A stretch of 14,318 nt of DNA, from contig CALSCQ010000673.1 in the NCBI GenBank assembly GCA_943704525.1, forward strand, positions 1 to 14,318, written 5' to 3'. The notes below the pieces were generated by a model that saw only the letters and a list, made by a program, of their open reading frames with translations, did no database searches and was not told the DNA's origin. This DNA is from Pigoraptor vietnamica. Taxonomy: Eukaryota; Opisthokonta; Filasterea. Shown here one piece after another: positions 1 through 7,674 of the stretch; within the stretch, counting starts at the first letter, position 1, and the number at the start of each line of letters is the position of its first letter. Made by a program: the position numbers and the translations under genes.

Positions 1-53
1 GGGGGGGGAGCGTGGGGTCGAGCGTGGATAGCGTGGGGAGCGGGGGAGTGGGG
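1..53 (+). other. G-rich tract, possible G-quadruplex and polypyrimidine side of an intron
   Basis: The plus strand carries five runs of at least four G (1-8, 14-17, 35-38, 42-46, 50-53), with short AGCGTGG-like words repeated between them. On the minus strand this is a C-rich polypyrimidine stretch inside the intron that opens at 115. It may therefore lead into the 3' splice site of the next exon of the membrane-protein gene, just outside the window. Quadruplex formation is inferred from run spacing only. Confidence 0.4.
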
Positions 54-115
54 TATATGCAATGCCATGTTGCGTGAGCGAGAAGGGAAGAGGGACTCAG
101 GTGGAGCCCACTCAC

Positions 116-618
116 CTCGATGCCGCGGAAACGGGTATCCTTGTTTCCGTACGGCTGTGTGTGTGTCCGGTGTGTGTGGTGTGTATGTTTGCAAACGCAA
201 TGACAGTGCTGTGCGGGCATCCGAGCCGGCGGCTTCGGTGTGCGTCTGTGCGGCGGCGTCATCGGTTTGTAGCCGGCAGCGCACGCAGTGGCGCACTCAC
301 CTCCGCCTGGTCAAAATTCTCAAACAGGGTGACATTTCGGTCGTAATCGACGAACATCTCGCTGTTCTTGTTCACGTTCTCCGAGAAAATTACGAGCGCG
401 GCAATGTACGCGCCCGCCGCAACCACAAATATGAAAAGGCACACCCACGCCAGCGGTCTCTCCCTGTAGTGTGCCTTGATTTCGCGAAGGGTCTCGAGCG
501 CATCCTCGCGCATGACTTCAAGCGCATTCGGCTTATGGGGCGGTGCATGGTGCGCGTCGGCGTTACTTTCTCGCAACTCGGTGAGCTCGATCGGCACGCC
601 ACTGCCCGCCTCACGCAT
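116..618 (-). CDS. Unidentified single-pass (type II-like) membrane protein, 5' part only
   Basis: Two exons are visible, read on the minus strand: 618-301 (106 codons from the first ATG) and 154-116 (13 codons). The intron between them (300-155) starts GTGAGT and ends CACAG. Exon 2 ends at another GTGAGT donor at 115, and the next exon lies beyond the window edge. Both visible junctions are phase 0. The first 119 residues hold a polar, charged N-terminal tail (about 1-55), then one hydrophobic segment (about 57-79, rich in V, A, I, F) preceded by R/K-rich sequence. After it comes a sequence with an N-V-T glycosylation sequon near residues 95-97. Positive charge before the segment predicts an N-in, C-out type II topology, as in Golgi glycosyltransferases or membrane peptidases, but no family motif has appeared yet. 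The reading frame is open upstream of 618 to about 768 but has no ATG there. A TATA box lies about 270 nt upstream of the start. I do not recognise the family. Confidence 0.6.
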
Positions 619-826
619 TCGGTTACAACTCCGTCCTCTCTGCCGTTTTCCTAGGCAAGAGCCTGTTTTCGTCAGGACCACCCACACACGTGGCGTCCAA
701 GGGGAGTCAGCAAAGACTATGCACTGTCGCAGTGTAAGACTCGCTTGTTTTGGGGCGTGAATAGCCACAAAACCGGCGGCCTGGTGTCGGTCGGACGCGG
801 TCTATTTTGTTCCACAACCCATTGAC

Positions 827-877
827 TATTGGGAGCATATTGGCACAAGAATAGACACCATGCAAATATTGGGAGCA
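827..877 (-). promoter_or_regulatory. Repeated CCAAT-containing motif, two copies 40 bp apart
   Basis: TATTGGGAGCA occurs on the plus strand at 827-837 and again at 867-877, exactly 40 bp apart. A third ATTGG lies between them at 839-843. On the minus strand these read TGCTCCCAATA, with CCAAT cores. They lie just downstream of the TATA box, so they sit in the predicted core promoter or leader. A near-copy, TATTGGGGGCA, occurs at 4006-4016 upstream of glutaminase. A regulatory role is inference. Confidence 0.35.
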
Positions 878-889
878 AGGGACGAGGTG

Positions 890-897
890 TATTTATA
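890..897 (-). promoter_or_regulatory. TATA box of the membrane-protein gene
   Basis: TATAAATA lies on the minus strand, preceded by CCC. The identical octamer stands about 100 nt upstream of the glutamine synthetase start. Here it is about 270 nt upstream of the ATG at 618, which implies a 5' leader of roughly 240 nt if transcription starts about 30 nt downstream. The ten-base word CTCGTCCCTT follows closely (minus strand, 886-877) and also occurs in the glutamine synthetase leader (2579-2570). Confidence 0.55.
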
Positions 898-1448
898 GGG
901 GGACACGAGGACTCTATTTCCGACGCGTCGCCGACGTGGTGATCCACGGCGTGGGCAGGCGGCCAACAACTGCGGTGCTTGCGCGCGCCGTCTGAGTTAT
1001 GGCCGGCGTCAGCATATAGTGCGTGCGCGCGAACGTGTGCGTTGGTTCTGACCGACTGCGTCAGCGAAAAGGGGCATGCGCATTGAAGCCGCAGAACCGC
1101 CGCGTTTCAGTTACTCAAGTGTCGCAAGTTAGCCCACCAGCATTGTTTCTTGGAACTCGCAATACAATTCTCAACTGAAGCGATCCAACATTCATTGAAC
1201 ACTTCGAAGAGGTTGAGGTTGCAGGTCTCTGGCAGCTCACAGAACAATTCTAAACACTTTGACGTAGAGTTGTAGTTTTCAGTTTTTCTTTAGTTAAGTG
1301 GCTCGGCACACGTTCCAGTCCGGCGCACCCTCTTCGTGGTGCGACCGGCAGTGCCCGACCACACCCAATATTTGTACAATGAAGGCAGGAGAGACGCGCG
1401 AGCGAACGCAAGACGCAAGGCGAAAAGAGAGCAAGCGGGTCAACCGCC
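898..1448. other. Intergenic region between glutamine synthetase and the membrane-protein gene
   Basis: This stretch holds the glutamine synthetase 3' flank (minus strand) and the upstream promoter region of the membrane-protein gene. I see no convincing coding frame, tRNA or repeat. There is no canonical AATAAA signal after the glutamine synthetase stop; a TGTACAAAT word lies about 70 nt downstream of it, but its role is unknown. The 1080-1260 part is less GC-rich and contains two loosely similar words with ACAATTCT (near 1160 and 1243). Confidence 0.4.
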
Positions 1449-2540
1449 TTACTCGTTGAGGATGATCGTGCGGACAATGCGGTCCGTCACGGCGTACGGG
1501 TCGCAGTTCGACGCCGGGCGCCGGTCCTCAAAGTAGCCCTTGCCCTCCTCGCCGACCTGGCGGGGAATGCGGATCGAGCAGCCGCGGTTGGCGACGCCAG
1601 ACGAGAACTGGTGGATCGACGCAGTCTCGTGCCGGCCCGTGAGGCGGCGCTTGTTGTCCTCGCCGCCGTTCGCGTCGTACTGCTCAATGTGCTCCTTGTG
1701 CCGCTTCTCGAGCTTGGCAATCGCCGCCTTGATGTGCTCGAGGCCGCCGTCCTTGCGCATCACCTCCGTGCTCACGTTCGTGTGGCAGCCGGCGCCGTTC
1801 CAGTCGCCCTCCATCGGCTTGGGGTCGAACGAGACGACAATGCCGAAGTCCTCCGACACGCGGTGCATGATGAACCGCGCAATCCAGAGGTGGTCGCCCA
1901 TGTCAATGCCCTCGCACGGGCCGACCTGGAACTCCCACTGCGACGGCATGACCTCCGCGTTGATGCCGCAAATCTTGACGCCGGCGTAGAGGCACGCAAA
2001 GTAGTGCGCCTCGACGAGGTCGCGGCCGTAGACCTTGTCCGTGCCCACACCGCAGTAGTAGGGGCCCTGGGGTCCGGGGAAGCCGCGGCGAGGCCAGCCG
2101 AAGGGCTGTCCCTCCGTGTCGTAGAGCGTGTACTCCTGCTCAATGCCGAACCACGGGTGCTCCGCCTTCGCCTTCGTCATGTTCTGGGCGCACGAGTGGC
2201 GCTTGTTCGTCGGGTGGGGCGCGCCCGTGTGCAGGTACGTCTCGCACATGGCGAGCTTGTGGTTGCCGCGGCGGAAGGGGTCGTTGAAGAGCGCGACCGG
2301 CTTGATGTAGATGTCCGAGTCATGACCGCTCGCCTGCCCCGTGCTCGAGCCGTCAAAGTTCCACAGCGGGAGCTGCGAGGGGTCCGTCGGGACGAAGTCG
2401 AGCGTGCGCGTCTTGCTGCGCAGGTTCTGGCCGCTGCCGTCGATCCACACGTACTCGACGAGCGTCTTGCCGTCGGGGATCGGGAGCGAGTAGTAGTACT
2501 GCGTCACCGACTTCTCGAGCTTGCTGGGCCACGTCGCCAT
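1449..2540 (-). CDS. GLUL: Glutamine synthetase, type II (eukaryotic GSII), intronless
   Basis: ATP-dependent ligation of ammonia to glutamate to give glutamine, presumably by a cytosolic oligomer. The 363-residue frame is complete in one exon, from the ATG at 2540 to a TAA stop. All GSII signatures are present, and numbering matches human GS exactly. Asp63 is in the NFDGSSTGQ block. The metal and substrate ligands are Glu134 and Glu136 (GIEQEY), Glu196 ([11 protein letters not shown]), Glu203 and His253 (NGAGCHTN). The catalytic-loop Glu305 and the nucleotide or phosphate ligands Arg319, Arg324, Glu338 and Arg340 ([13 protein letters not shown]) are also there. The C terminus stops at LNE, about ten residues short of the animal protein, which removes only the variable tail. 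The lack of introns contrasts with every neighbour and could reflect selection for high expression or a retrocopied origin. Strong third-position G/C bias opens a 314-codon antisense frame, which is a shadow. The gene is divergent from glutaminase and has a TATA box 101 bp upstream. Confidence 0.97.
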   Translation of the reverse strand: MATWPSKLEKSVTQYYYSLPIPDGKTLVEYVWIDGSGQNLRSKTRTLDFVPTDPSQLPLWNFDGSSTGQASGHDSDIYIKPVALFNDPFRRGNHKLAMCETYLHTGAPHPTNKRHSCAQNMTKAKAEHPWFGIEQEYTLYDTEGQPFGWPRRGFPGPQGPYYCGVGTDKVYGRDLVEAHYFACLYAGVKICGINAEVMPSQWEFQVGPCEGIDMGDHLWIARFIMHRVSEDFGIVVSFDPKPMEGDWNGAGCHTNVSTEVMRKDGGLEHIKAAIAKLEKRHKEHIEQYDANGGEDNKRRLTGRHETASIHQFSSGVANRGCSIRIPRQVGEEGKGYFEDRRPASNCDPYAVTDRIVRTIILNE

Positions 2541-2640
2541 CTTTGCTGCTTGTAGTAGAGTTCGCCGCTAAGGGACGAGCTTGAAATTTGTTGGAGAGTT
2601 GTTCGCTTGGTGATGGGTTTTGAGTTGAGACCGGGGGACG

Positions 2641-2648
2641 TATTTATA
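2641..2648 (-). promoter_or_regulatory. TATA box of glutamine synthetase
   Basis: TATAAATA lies on the minus strand, 101 bp upstream of the ATG at 2540. This predicts a transcription start near 2615 and a leader of about 75 nt. The octamer is identical to the one upstream of the membrane-protein gene (890-897). No comparable box is visible upstream of glutaminase, the lipase or AP-3 mu, so TATA-driven and TATA-less genes alternate in this window. Confidence 0.65.
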
Positions 2649-2771
2649 CTCTGAGAAGCGCACGTGTGGGGGGGTGTCGTGTGTGCGTCCGATGCCGTGT
2701 GGTGCGCGCCCATTACCGAACCCCAGCCGAAGACCAGGCGAGGAAGAGAGGAAACTGCGGCCAACGCACAG

Positions 2772-2773
<2 letters not shown>

Positions 2774-2815
<42 letters not shown>
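2774..2815. repeat. (TG)21 microsatellite upstream of glutamine synthetase
   Basis: An uninterrupted dinucleotide tract of 42 nt, about 125 bp upstream of the glutamine synthetase TATA box. On the coding (minus) strand it reads CA. Tracts like this are probably length-polymorphic and can adopt Z-DNA; effects on the promoter are speculative. Confidence 0.95.
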
Positions 2816-2817
<2 letters not shown>

Positions 2818-2901
2818 GCCCATACTGGACCCAAAAGCGCGCAGTCACACGCCCAGCCATAAGGGGCGAGCATGTGCCGATTGAGCGCAGGGACGCATCC
2901 G

Positions 2902-3148
2902 ATTGGACGGCCTCATCGAAAATTGCGATAAAATACGTAAAGTCAGCCAATCAGCGATTGCTAGTAAGGACCCGTTTTAATCGATTGTGCATAAAACAAA
3001 TTGGGCCATAGTAATTGGCCACTCACTATGGATTTGCTCCACTTGCCGCGCCACTTAGCTAAATTTCTGTGCCGTAAAAAAGTTAAAAAACAAGTGAAAA
3101 TGGGCCACTCGGAGGCCACGGAACGGCCAATGAACGCCGCAACCCAAT
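2902..3148. promoter_or_regulatory. Cluster of six CCAAT pentamers in the divergent intergenic region
   Basis: CCAAT or its complement occurs at 2902-2906 (-), 2947-2951 (+), 3000-3004 (-), 3014-3018 (-), 3127-3131 (+) and 3144-3148 (+). The copy at 2947 sits in AGCCAATCAG, a textbook NF-Y site. By base composition about half a match would be expected in 247 bp. Two further copies occur at 3968-3972 and 4007-4011. CCAAT boxes bound by NF-Y work in both orientations and are typical of bidirectional promoters. The assignment to glutamine synthetase, glutaminase or both is inference. Confidence 0.45.
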
Positions 3149-4250
3149 TTACGCATAAAAATGAGTGACCGCGCCCCCACACTGGGAGGTTGCACCCCCG
3201 TGGCAGTTCCTTGCGGTACTTCGATGCGCATCTGATGCCGGTTTTCCCGTGTTCGAAGGACTTCGGTGGAGACTCAGCCTGGGTCTCAGGTTTGCAGGAT
3301 CTGAGTGTCTTTACTTTTGCAAAGTGCGATCGATGTGCCGCGAAGTGGATTTGGGTGCTCCACTTAGCTGTGTGCCGCGCCGTGTTGAGTTTACATCAAA
3401 TTTCTGATCGAATCAGCACACGGCTTGCTCTCAATTTACATCGGTGAACTAAAATTTTATAGCGTCACTTTGTATTCTGTATGCAGCACGCGTTCAATGC
3501 AATGCGTGACGTCTGATGTTCCGCCTCCCGGACGTGAAGTGGGCAGTTTTCTTCCCGAAGTGGAGCTGACCCTGCTCTTGAGTGATACGGCCTACAGTGC
3601 CGACATTTCCGTGGACCAAAGCTGTCAAATGGATGGGCTTGTGACGTAGCAGTGAAGCGCCATGTGTGCGTGAACCTCTGTGCTCGGTCTCTACTGTGAG
3701 GCTCAAGTATTGCTAGGCAAATCTCACCGTCTCAGGTAGAAAACAGCGACTGACTGGACTCCAGATGCCTTCAGTTAGTTGCATTGTTCCAAAGCAATGC
3801 AACTGCGCCTCCAGACAACAAGAAGAGTGCTTCATAATATACAGACGCGTTTCTCGTTTGCATTAGCGCACAAGTGCGGCGCATTGCTCGCAGCCGGCAT
3901 CTTCAACACAACGAATCTCGGCGCTCCACTTCGTTGGATGAGACAAAATTAGTGTCACCCCAACCGGCCAATCATTATGGGGAAATGTATGGAAAGCCGG
4001 CTCACTATTGGGGGCAATATCCGCACTGCATGCACCACAGCCACGGCCACGCTCTCGTTCGTTTCCCTTGTCGTCAGTCCCAATCTCTTTCTTCCTTCGG
4101 GTCGTCTTTGCTCCTGCGTTCCCGTGCTCCTCTAAGTGCTTTCTCCCGCCGGTCGTCTGTCTTGGAGACTGTCCGGTCGAAGCCGACGTTTATTTGGTAG
4201 CACCCAGACGATTCGTTCAACGCTGCTTCCCACACACCATCCGGTGCACG
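3149..4250. other. Intergenic sequence with no recognised gene
   Basis: Between the CCAAT cluster and the glutaminase leader I see only short frames (at most about 110 codons) with no recognisable protein, poor codon bias and overlapping alternatives. The base composition is more AT-rich than in the coding regions. It contains a degenerate direct repeat (3029-3074 against 3346-3381), a hairpin at 3777-3804 and a CCAAT/TATTGGGGGCA region at 3968-4016. A pyrimidine-rich stretch at about 4075-4135 resembles a promoter-proximal or leader sequence of glutaminase. An unannotated 5' non-coding exon of glutaminase could lie here. Confidence 0.4.
3777..3804. repeat. Perfect 10-bp inverted repeat (hairpin)
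   Basis: AGTTGCATTG at 3777-3786 and CAATGCAACT at 3795-3804 are exact reverse complements around an 8-nt loop. The arms extend by one T-G wobble pair. There is no following T tract, so it is not a simple polymerase III terminator or a bacterial-type terminator. It could be a dyad protein-binding site or a structured RNA element; the function is unknown. Confidence 0.6.
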
Positions 4251-4254
4251 GCCG

Positions 4255-4328
4255 CCACACATACACACACACACACACACGCACGCACATACACAAAGGC
4301 GCACGCACCACACACGCACACACACAAT
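4255..4328 (+). repeat. CA-rich leader immediately before the glutaminase start
   Basis: An imperfect CA tract with CGCA and CATA interruptions ends about 20 nt before the ATG at 4351. It is probably part of the 5' leader. The frame of the ATG is open through this tract back to a TAG at 4198-4200 but contains no earlier ATG. Confidence 0.7.
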
Positions 4329-4350
4329 CACATTCGCTAGCGGCGGCGCA

Positions 4351-7300
4351 ATGGGGGACTCCTCGCGTGGCCTGCTGGACCTCTCCAGCTCCATCGCCGC
4401 GCGGCCGGTCACGCCCGACCTACACACAGCCTCCCTGCACTCGATCGACGGTTGCTCTCCTGCGCACAAGATGTCCGTGAGTTCGCCGCCGCAAGCGGTC
4501 GAAGCGAATGGCGCCTCTAACGGCAACTCAAACGGCAACTCTAACGGCCCATCGGAGAACGGCAGCCCCGTCATGGATGGGCCGGCAGAGCGGAAGGCGT
4601 CTGTGCCCAATGCGACCCCGCGCGTTCCCAACATGCACGGCAACCGTCGCCTGTCGGTGGTGCTCGAAGGCGAGACGCTGAGCCCCGCCACGCGCCTGTT
4701 GGCCGAAGAGGTGGCGAAAATGCGCCTCGCCCCCGGACTGACCGAGTCGATCCACAACCGCGTGCGCTCCGAGAGCAGCAAGTACGAGCAGGTCTTCGGT
4801 GGGGCTCTGTGCGCATGTGTCTTAGGAACGCAATCTTGCCTTCACTCACAATCAATTTCAGTTCATGTGTGTGTGTGGTGTGTGTGTGTGTGTTCGTGTG
4901 TGTGTTTTGTGTATGTGTGTGTGTGTAGTGTGTGTGTGTGTGTGTGTGTTAACTTCTCAGTGTGCTCAACTCGTGACGCGCACGTGCAGGCGGCACGCAG
5001 GAGGATCTCTTCCGGACGTTCGCGGACCGCATCACGCAGTCTGTCTCCAAAACAGAGTTCCTCAAGGCCCTCGGCGCAACGGGGCTTTGGCTCAGCGACC
5101 GACGGCTTAAAGAGTCGATGTCGCTGCTGTCGAACGCCAACGAGAGCATGGACTTTGAGGAGTTCCGGGGGTGCATCTCGCCCAACATCTACCTGATCGA
5201 TCGCGCGTTCCAGGGCGACTTTGTCATTCCGGACTTCTCCCGCCTGCGGTCGGAGATCGAGAGCATATACACGGACGTCCGAAAAGTTACGGAGGGCCGC
5301 GTGGCGACGTACATTCCGCAGCTGGGACGCGTGAACCCGAACCAGTTTGGCGTCGCCGTGTGCACGATTGACGGGCAGCGCATGGCCTTTGGCGAATCGA
5401 ACGTCGAGTTTTGCGTGCAGTCGTGTTGCAAGCCGCTCAACTACTGCCTCGCCCTCGAGGAGCACGGCGAGCAGAAGGTGATCTTTCCGTTTGCATGGTC
5501 CGTCGGGATCGATTGTTTATGCCGTACGCCGACTGTGTGTGACGAGAGGTGTACCGCGGCGTATCGTTCTTACGTATGAAGTACTGCGTGTCTCAGTTTC
5601 GTGCTCGTCTGTTTCACGCAGGTGCACGCGCACGTCGGACGCGAGCCGAGCGGTCGCCACTTCAACGAGCTGACGCTAAACCGCGACGGAAAGCCGCACA
5701 ACCCGATGATCAACAGCGGCGCCATAATGATTTGCGCGCTCGTGCAGCCGAATCTCGACGTCGCGGACCGCTTCGACTATGTCATGCGCGCGTACAGGTG
5801 GGTGTGGGACCGCACGTTGCGTGCGAGTGTGCTGTTGTGGGTGCAGGCACTATCTGGGTGTACAGGTGTGTGTGACCGCACGTTGCGTGCGAGTGTCCTG
5901 TTGTGGGTGCAGGCACTATCTGGGTGTACAGGTGTGTGTGACCGCGCGTTGCGTGCGAGTGTGCTGCGTGTGTGCATGCACAGCGAGGGTATTGCTGTGT
6001 CGAGTGTTGTGTGTGCTTGTCCTCCGTTGTATTCACGCCACTTGCGATGTGTGCAGCAAGATGGCCGGCAACGCAAAGGTCGCCTTCAACAACGCCGTGT
6101 ATCTCTCGGAGCGACAGACGGCCGATCGCAACTTTGCGCTCGCGTACTACATGCGGGAGAACGGCGCGTTTCCAAAGGGCACGGACCTCCAAGAGACGCT
6201 CGAGTTCTACTTTCAGGTGCGTTGCACGTGTTGTGTACGAGTATTCTGCTTTGTGTGCGCGTTCCTGTGTGCGAGTGCGACTTTGTGTGCGCGGGTACGC
6301 CTGTGTATGTTTTTGAATGCGCTTGTCTGGCATTGTATGAGGATAAGTTTTTCGGGTGCATGGCGTGCATGCGTCCCTTGCACATCACTCACTCAGACGC
6401 CCACATCACCGAATACACGCGCAGTGCTGCTCGATAGAGATGACATGCGAGTCCCTGAGCGTGATTGCGGGCACACTCGCGAACGGCGGCACGTGTCCCA
6501 TCACAGGCGAGCGCATCATGAGCTCGGAGGCCGCGCGGAGCTGCCTCAGCCTAATGTACTCGTGCGGTGGGTGCTCTGGTCGCTGTGAAACTGTCCGTCC
6601 TACTTGCGAACAGTCTCAGCGCACGCCTTCGTGTTGCGACGATGACTGCTCCCGCACTGCCGTATTACCATTAGCATTCCGCGCGCACCCGAGATTACGT
6701 GTGTGCATGACCGACCTAGCGCGTGGCTGAGGCTTTGTTTCGGTTGCAGGCATGTACGACTACTCGGGAGAGTTTGCATTCACCGTCGGACTTCCGGCCA
6801 AGTCGGGCGTCGCGGGTGCCCTACTCATCGTTATCCCGAATGTTATGGTGTGTGTTGAAAGCGCGCGAGTGCGTACGAGCGCACTAATGGAGAGGACTGA
6901 GCTTTTGATCACCCGTGTGCGCTCGTAGAGGGCAAGTCTGTGTTTTACAATACTCATGACCTCTCTTCGTCGCGGCACAGGGCATCTGCACGTGGTCGCC
7001 AGCGCTCGACACGCACGGCAACAGCGTGCGCGGCGTCGAATTCTGCAAGCGGCTCATTTCGGCTTACAACTTTCACCACTACGACAATCTCGTCCATGTC
7101 GAGGGCTGTGAGTGATGCTCTTGTTCACGCTCGCACACACACGTGCACGCACACGCACACTCGCACGCCCCCCAACCCTCTTCACCATCATCTGATACGA
7201 GATCTCGCCTCTGTTCCGATCAGTGTCAAAGCGCGACCCACGCAAGAAGAAGAGCCCGGCAAAGGAAAACGAGCTCGTGAACCTTCTCTTCGCCGCCAAG

Positions 7301-7674
7301 ACGGGCGATCTCGCTATTGTGCGACGATTGTACCTCGCAGAAGTTGGCCTCAGCGACGCAGATTATGACGGGCGCACGGCTCTCGCTGTGGCCGCTTCGG
7401 AGGTAAGCGTTTAGCAGATATTTGTGTGCGTGTGAGTGGTGTGTGTGTCTGTATATGTGGAGGCGCATCGCGATGGCATGGTGGATGTGTACTAACGCGC
7501 TCCCGGCTCGCCCTCGCACATCAGGGCCATTTGAACATCGTCGATTTCCTGCTGAGCGTGGGTGTCGAGGTCAACCCACGTGACCGGTGGGGTGGGACAC
7601 CGTACGCCGACGCCGTGCGACACAAACACGACGAAGTGGCCGAGCTGCTCAAGGCGTACGGCGGCACTTTGTGA
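4351..7674 (+). CDS. GLS: Glutaminase, kidney type (EF-hand-like domain, catalytic domain, ankyrin repeats), nine exons
   Basis: Hydrolyses glutamine to glutamate and ammonia. Exons: 4351-4798, 4990-5477, 5622-5797, 6057-6216, 6425-6566, 6750-6847, 6981-7107, 7224-7402, 7525-7674. They join in frame into 655 residues and end at TGA. Layout: a polar N-terminal region with Asn-Gly-Asn-Ser repeats (1 to about 135), the EF-hand-like four-helix domain (about 152-235), the serine-dependent beta-lactamase-like catalytic domain (about 245-545), and ankyrin repeats (about 560-655). The SxxK pair is Ser294 and Lys297. Tyr257, Asn343, Glu389, Asn396, Tyr422, Tyr474 and Val492 all sit exactly eight positions beyond their human KGA counterparts, so the enzyme should be active. 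The start is the first ATG after an in-frame stop, in good context (GCAATGG); Met41 is an alternative. The N terminus holds several acidic residues and does not look like a mitochondrial presequence, unless an upstream exon supplies one. The long human C-terminal tail is absent. Confidence 0.95.
4866..4949 (+). repeat. Interrupted TG repeat inside glutaminase intron 1
   Basis: Sense-strand TG repeats with short interruptions (TTCG, TTTTGTGTA, TAG) fill the middle of intron 1 (4799-4989). The intron has donor G|GTGGGG and acceptor GTGCAG. UG-rich RNA is a known target of CELF and TDP-43-type splicing factors in animals; relevance here is inference. Confidence 0.85.
5792..5966 (+). repeat. 66-bp tandem repeat spanning the 5' splice site of glutaminase intron 3
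   Basis: A 66-bp unit starting GACCGCACGTTGCG occurs at 5808-5873 and 5874-5939, with a single mismatch, and partly at 5940-5966. The unit's end, TACAGGTGTGTGT, matches the real exon-intron boundary TACAG|GTGGGTGT at 5793-5805. The duplication therefore copied a donor site into the intron at 5861-5868 and 5927-5934. Each copy also contains a GTGCAG acceptor-like word. The unit is 22 codons long and the exon 3 frame stays open through all copies. Confidence 0.9.

Noticed and set aside
259-768. Upstream start for the membrane protein at 768
   Set aside because: The codon at 768 is GTG, not ATG; the first ATG in the frame is at 618. The segment after 301 is intron, since it opens with GTGAGT.
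1611-2555. 314-codon plus-strand frame overlapping glutamine synthetase
   Set aside because: It is the antisense shadow of a strongly GC3-biased gene; its composition is Arg/Val/Leu/Ala repeats and it resembles no protein.
3165-3649. Possible small genes in the divergent intergenic region (80-85 codons)
   Set aside because: Overlapping frames, no codon bias like the neighbouring genes, no recognisable motif, no splice-supported extension.
3777-3804. Hairpin as a terminator or tRNA arm
   Set aside because: There is no T tract after it, no A and B box sequences and no cloverleaf around it.
5792-5966. 66-bp repeat as a CRISPR or protein-repeat array
   Set aside because: The copies are directly adjacent without spacers and lie in an intron between two conserved glutaminase exons.
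5601-6588. Long plus-strand frames reading through glutaminase introns 3 and 4
   Set aside because: Conserved glutaminase sequence moves between frames exactly at GT-AG boundaries, so these are exon plus intron read-through.
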